Of a stretch of DNA of 64,000 nucleotides, positions 61,609 through 64,000 are shown piece by piece. Numbering within the stretch: position 1 is the stretch's first letter; each line of letters starts with the position of its first letter. The stretch is from DATDIC01 sp963777625 (GTDB taxonomy: Bacteria; Pseudomonadota; Alphaproteobacteria; Acetobacterales; Acetobacteraceae), in NCBI GenBank assembly GCA_963777625.1, contig CAVZRO010000019.1, forward strand, positions 62,001 through 126,000. Reading direction: 5' to 3'. The notes under the pieces were generated by a model. It did not search any database. It saw only the letters and a program-made list of their open reading frames with translations, and was not told the origin of the DNA. The translations under genes were made by a program, and so were the position numbers.

Positions 61609-63387
61609 ATGCGGTTCCTGAAGGTGTATGGCAGGGTACTGGGGCTGCTGGGGCGCGACATTCGTGTCGCCGCGCTGCTGGGCGGCGCCAACGTACTGGT
61701 GGCCGGACTGCAGTTCCTGGATCCGGTGCTGTTCGGGCGAGTGATCGGACTGCTGTCCCGTTCCGCCGAGCTGGATACCGATGTGCTGTGGCACCAGGCC
61801 GTGTCGCTGCTGGCGATCTGGGCCGGGGTGGGCGTGGCGGGGATCGCCGCGAATATGGGTGTCGCCTTGCAGGCCGAGCGGCTGGCGCATCGTCATCGCA
61901 TAGCGCAGCTGTCGCGCTATTTCGGGCACGTCCTCGGGATGCCGCCGTCGTTCCATGGCGACATTCACTCCGGGCGCCTGATGAAAGTCATGCTCACCGG
62001 CACCGACGGGCTGTTCGGTGTCTGGCTGGTGTTCTTCCGCGATCAGCTCTCGACCATCGCCGCGGTCGTCGTCCTGTTGCCGCTGACGCTGTTGATGAAC
62101 TGGCGCCTGTCGATCAGTCTGATCGTGCTGGTCGTCATATTCGTCTGCGTCACCTCGTTCGTGATCCGGCGCACGCTGGCCGGCCAGCGCCTCGTGGAGC
62201 GCGCCAACACCAGCCTTGCGGGCACCGCGTCGGACGCGCTGGCCAACGTCGTGATCGTGCAGTCCTTCACGCGCATGGCGGCGGAAACCCGCCTGTTCGG
62301 CCGGATCGCCGACGAGGTGATCCGCAACCAGTTCCCGGTGCTGAACTGGTGGGCGGTCGTCAATGTGCTGACCCGCGCCGCCAGCACGCTGACGGTGATC
62401 TCCATCGTGGTGATCGGCACCGTGCTGCACATCAACGGCCAGGCCTCGGTGGCAGAGATCGTCAGCTTCATGGGGTTCTCCACGCTGCTGATAGGGCGAC
62501 TGGAATCGGCAGTACAATTCCTCTCCAGCCTGTTCTTCCGCCTGCCGTCGCTAGAGGAGTTCTTCGGCGTGCTCGACGCCCGCAGCTCGGTGCCGGAACG
62601 TCCCGGCGCGCCGAACCTCGTCGCCGCGCGCGGCGAGGTGACGTTCGAGGATGTGTCCTTCGCCTATCCCGGCGGCCCGAATGTCCTGACCGAGATGTCG
62701 TTCATGGCGGACCCGGGGATGTCGGTTGCCCTGGTGGGTCATACCGGCGCGGGGAAATCCACCGTGATGGCATTGCTGCAACGGCTGTGGGACCCGACCT
62801 CCGGCCGCATCCTGATCGACGGGCAGGACCTGCGGGACGTGCGCCTGGACAGCCTGCGCGCTGCCATCGGCGTGGTGTTCCAGGAAAACATGCTGTTCAA
62901 CCGCTCGATCCGGGACAATTTGCTGGTGGGCAACCCCGACGCGTCGGATGCGGAGATCGAGTACGCCTGCCAACTGGCCGACGCGCATGAGTTCATTACC
63001 CGACAGCCGCGCGGCTACGACACGATGATCGGGGAGCGCGGGGCGAGTTTGTCGGGTGGCCAGCGGCAACGTCTGGCGATCGCGAGGGCCTTGTTGAAAA
63101 ATCCGCCGATTTTGATCCTCGATGAGGCGACCAGTGCCCTGGATGCCGCGACCGAGGCACGTGTCAGCCGGGCGCTGAAAAATCTGATGCGCGGGCGAAC
63201 CACCTTCATCGTCGCGCATCGGCTGTCCACGGTACGGGACGCGGACGAAATCCTGGTCTTCGACGCCGGCCGCATCGCCGAACGCGGCACATTCCAATCT
63301 CTGCTGGCCAGCAAGGGGTTGTTCGCTGATCTGGTGCAGACGCAATTGACGCCGATACCCGTGCCGCAGGCCATCGCGGCCGAGTAG
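61609..63387 (+). CDS. ABC exporter, cyclic beta-glucan (NdvA/ChvA)-like
   Basis: 592 residues, membrane domain fused to ATPase. The TM region (residues 15-300) begins MRFLKVYGRVLGLLGRD and contains VALQAERLAHRHRIAQLSRY and SFHGDIHSGRLMKVMLTGTD, which match NdvA. The ATPase shows Walker A HTGAGKST, signature SLSGGQRQRLAIARALLKNP, and Walker B ILILDEATSALDA, with the His switch in FIVAHRLSTV. NdvA-type proteins export cyclic beta-1,2-glucan to the periplasm. No cyclic glucan synthase gene is in the window, so the substrate is uncertain. Start ATG 61609. Confidence 0.85.
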   Translation: MRFLKVYGRVLGLLGRDIRVAALLGGANVLVAGLQFLDPVLFGRVIGLLSRSAELDTDVLWHQAVSLLAIWAGVGVAGIAANMGVALQAERLAHRHRIAQLSRYFGHVLGMPPSFHGDIHSGRLMKVMLTGTDGLFGVWLVFFRDQLSTIAAVVVLLPLTLLMNWRLSISLIVLVVIFVCVTSFVIRRTLAGQRLVERANTSLAGTASDALANVVIVQSFTRMAAETRLFGRIADEVIRNQFPVLNWWAVVNVLTRAASTLTVISIVVIGTVLHINGQASVAEIVSFMGFSTLLIGRLESAVQFLSSLFFRLPSLEEFFGVLDARSSVPERPGAPNLVAARGEVTFEDVSFAYPGGPNVLTEMSFMADPGMSVALVGHTGAGKSTVMALLQRLWDPTSGRILIDGQDLRDVRLDSLRAAIGVVFQENMLFNRSIRDNLLVGNPDASDAEIEYACQLADAHEFITRQPRGYDTMIGERGASLSGGQRQRLAIARALLKNPPILILDEATSALDAATEARVSRALKNLMRGRTTFIVAHRLSTVRDADEILVFDAGRIAERGTFQSLLASKGLFADLVQTQLTPIPVPQAIAAE

Positions 63388-63446
63388 CGGGTGGGGCCAA
63401 TCAGCGTTGAGGAGCCGTTCGGAAACAACCGCGTCATCTTGCACCG

Positions 63447-63992
63447 GCGCGGCTCACGCAGCCGCTGTCCTGGAAGGCGCCGAGGCGCGTCTTCGTCAAT
63501 TCGATGAGCGACCTCTTACACAAAGAGGTGCAGCGCTCCTTCATAGACAAGGTGTTAGACAAATGGAAAAGGCGAACTGGCACACTTTCCAAGTACTCAA
63601 GAAGAGTAGTTCACTGCTCACAGCTATCTCAATCAGCGGTATCCCACGTTTGGCAAGTCGCATATCTGGCTGGGCGTGTCGGTGGAGGACGCAAAGAATG
63701 CGGTGCGCATCAAGCATCTGAAGGACGCGAGCGCGTCGGTAAAGTTCGTCTCGTTAGAGCCGTTGATCGGTCGGTGGGCCGGGTCGATCTTTCCGGAGTC
63801 GACTGGGCGATAGTAGGTGGGGAGAGAGGTAAGCGGGCGCGTCACATGGAAGAGACAGGGCGCTGGAATAGCGAGACGAGTGTAGAGTACAGAATGTTGC
63901 GTTCTTCTACAAACAGTGGGGTGGAATAAGGCAAAAATAGGGTGGCCGGAAGCTGAAGGGGCGGGAGTGAAATCAATATCGCAAAGCGCAGT
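63447..63992 (+). pseudogene. Decayed DUF5131 (phage Gp37/Gp68) family gene, N-terminus missing
   Basis: Fragments in at least four frames line up with one DUF5131 protein: QPLSWKAPRRVFVNSMSDLL, HKEVQRSFIDKVLD, then MEKANWHTFQVLKKSSSLL, then KSHIWLGVSVEDAKNAVRIK and VKFVSLEPLIG, then VDLSGVDWAIVGGERGKRAR, then VAFFYKQWGGIRQK and a stop. The expected N-terminal part with the Cys motif (CxxxSxGCxxCYA type) is absent. The fragment starts right after a short sequence shared with 29897-29930. It is clearly degraded beyond single sequencing errors and looks like relic foreign DNA of lower GC. Confidence 0.7.
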
Positions 63993-64000
63993 CTGCGCTC

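Noticed and set aside
1..64000. tRNA, rRNA or riboswitch genes
   Set aside because: I looked for the T-loop/GGTTCRA pattern and for large conserved rRNA strings and found none convincing. A tRNAscan or Rfam run would be decisive.

Overview
The window is GC-rich alphaproteobacterial DNA, most likely Acetobacteraceae or a close Rhodospirillales relative. The evidence is the lysC/ubiG/DUF1178/grxC and ptsP neighbourhood, an fds-type NAD-linked formate dehydrogenase, an NdvA-like glucan exporter and a secreted sugar-dehydrogenase/cytochrome c fusion. This placement is inference from gene content and style. No rRNA or tRNA gene was seen. About thirteen recognisable genes carry one or two single-base frame disruptions (parE, rodZ, ptsP, ubiG, a sulfotransferase, rsbR, an oligopeptide-binding protein, fdsA, hicB, lutB, lutC, a sorbosone-type dehydrogenase and a capD-like gene). 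These hit essential genes as often as accessory ones, so sequencing error is at least as likely as real decay.

Region 1 (1-14200) is mostly housekeeping: an uronate-dehydrogenase-like fragment, parE, ispG, a RodZ-like protein, ptsP, nitronate monooxygenase, lysC, ubiG, DUF1178, glutaredoxin and a sulfotransferase. Copies of a dispersed repeat of about 170 bp lie between them, together with a broken Asn/Gly-rich gene.

Region 2 (14215-24138) is the most striking block. A peptide ABC transporter (binding protein, DppB, DppC) is split by a six-gene signalling cassette: RsbR, RsbS, RsbT, a PP2C phosphatase with an RsbT-like ATPase domain, and two multi-domain histidine kinases. One kinase carries a third RsbT-like domain at its N-terminus. 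The order suggests a stressosome feeding a phosphorelay, and the last kinase overlaps dppC by four bases.

Region 3 (24278-28975) is a composite-transposon-like structure: two inverted IS4-family copies enclose an RraA-like gene and an ACS-type MFS transporter. It is followed by an exonuclease/endonuclease-family protein, an RND pump with no adapter gene beside it, an amidase with a small AtzG-like partner, and gltX.

Region 4 (37077-45567) is a formate/oxalate operon on the minus strand: fdsG, fdsB, fdsA, fdhD, fdsD, an OFA-family transporter and its 32-residue small subunit. A DUF559 nuclease gene flanked by inverted REP-like palindromes sits between fdsB and fdsA, and its 3' tail plus one palindrome has been amplified into a 123-bp tandem array. 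FdsA lacks three expected cysteine ligands.

Region 5 (45745-58350) is accessory: a lipoprotein, an orphan LivJ-like binding protein, hicAB, lutBC, a 3'-truncated group II intron sitting inside a copy of the dispersed repeat, a PQQ-type dehydrogenase-cytochrome fusion, an unrecognised 681-residue protein, and an IS5-family element. The last two lie inside what looks like a split 32-bp minisatellite.

Region 6 (58359-64000) is surface polysaccharide: a DegT/DnrJ aminotransferase, a CapD/FlaA1-type epimerase-dehydratase, an NdvA-like exporter, and a decayed DUF5131 (phage Gp37/Gp68) gene at the edge.
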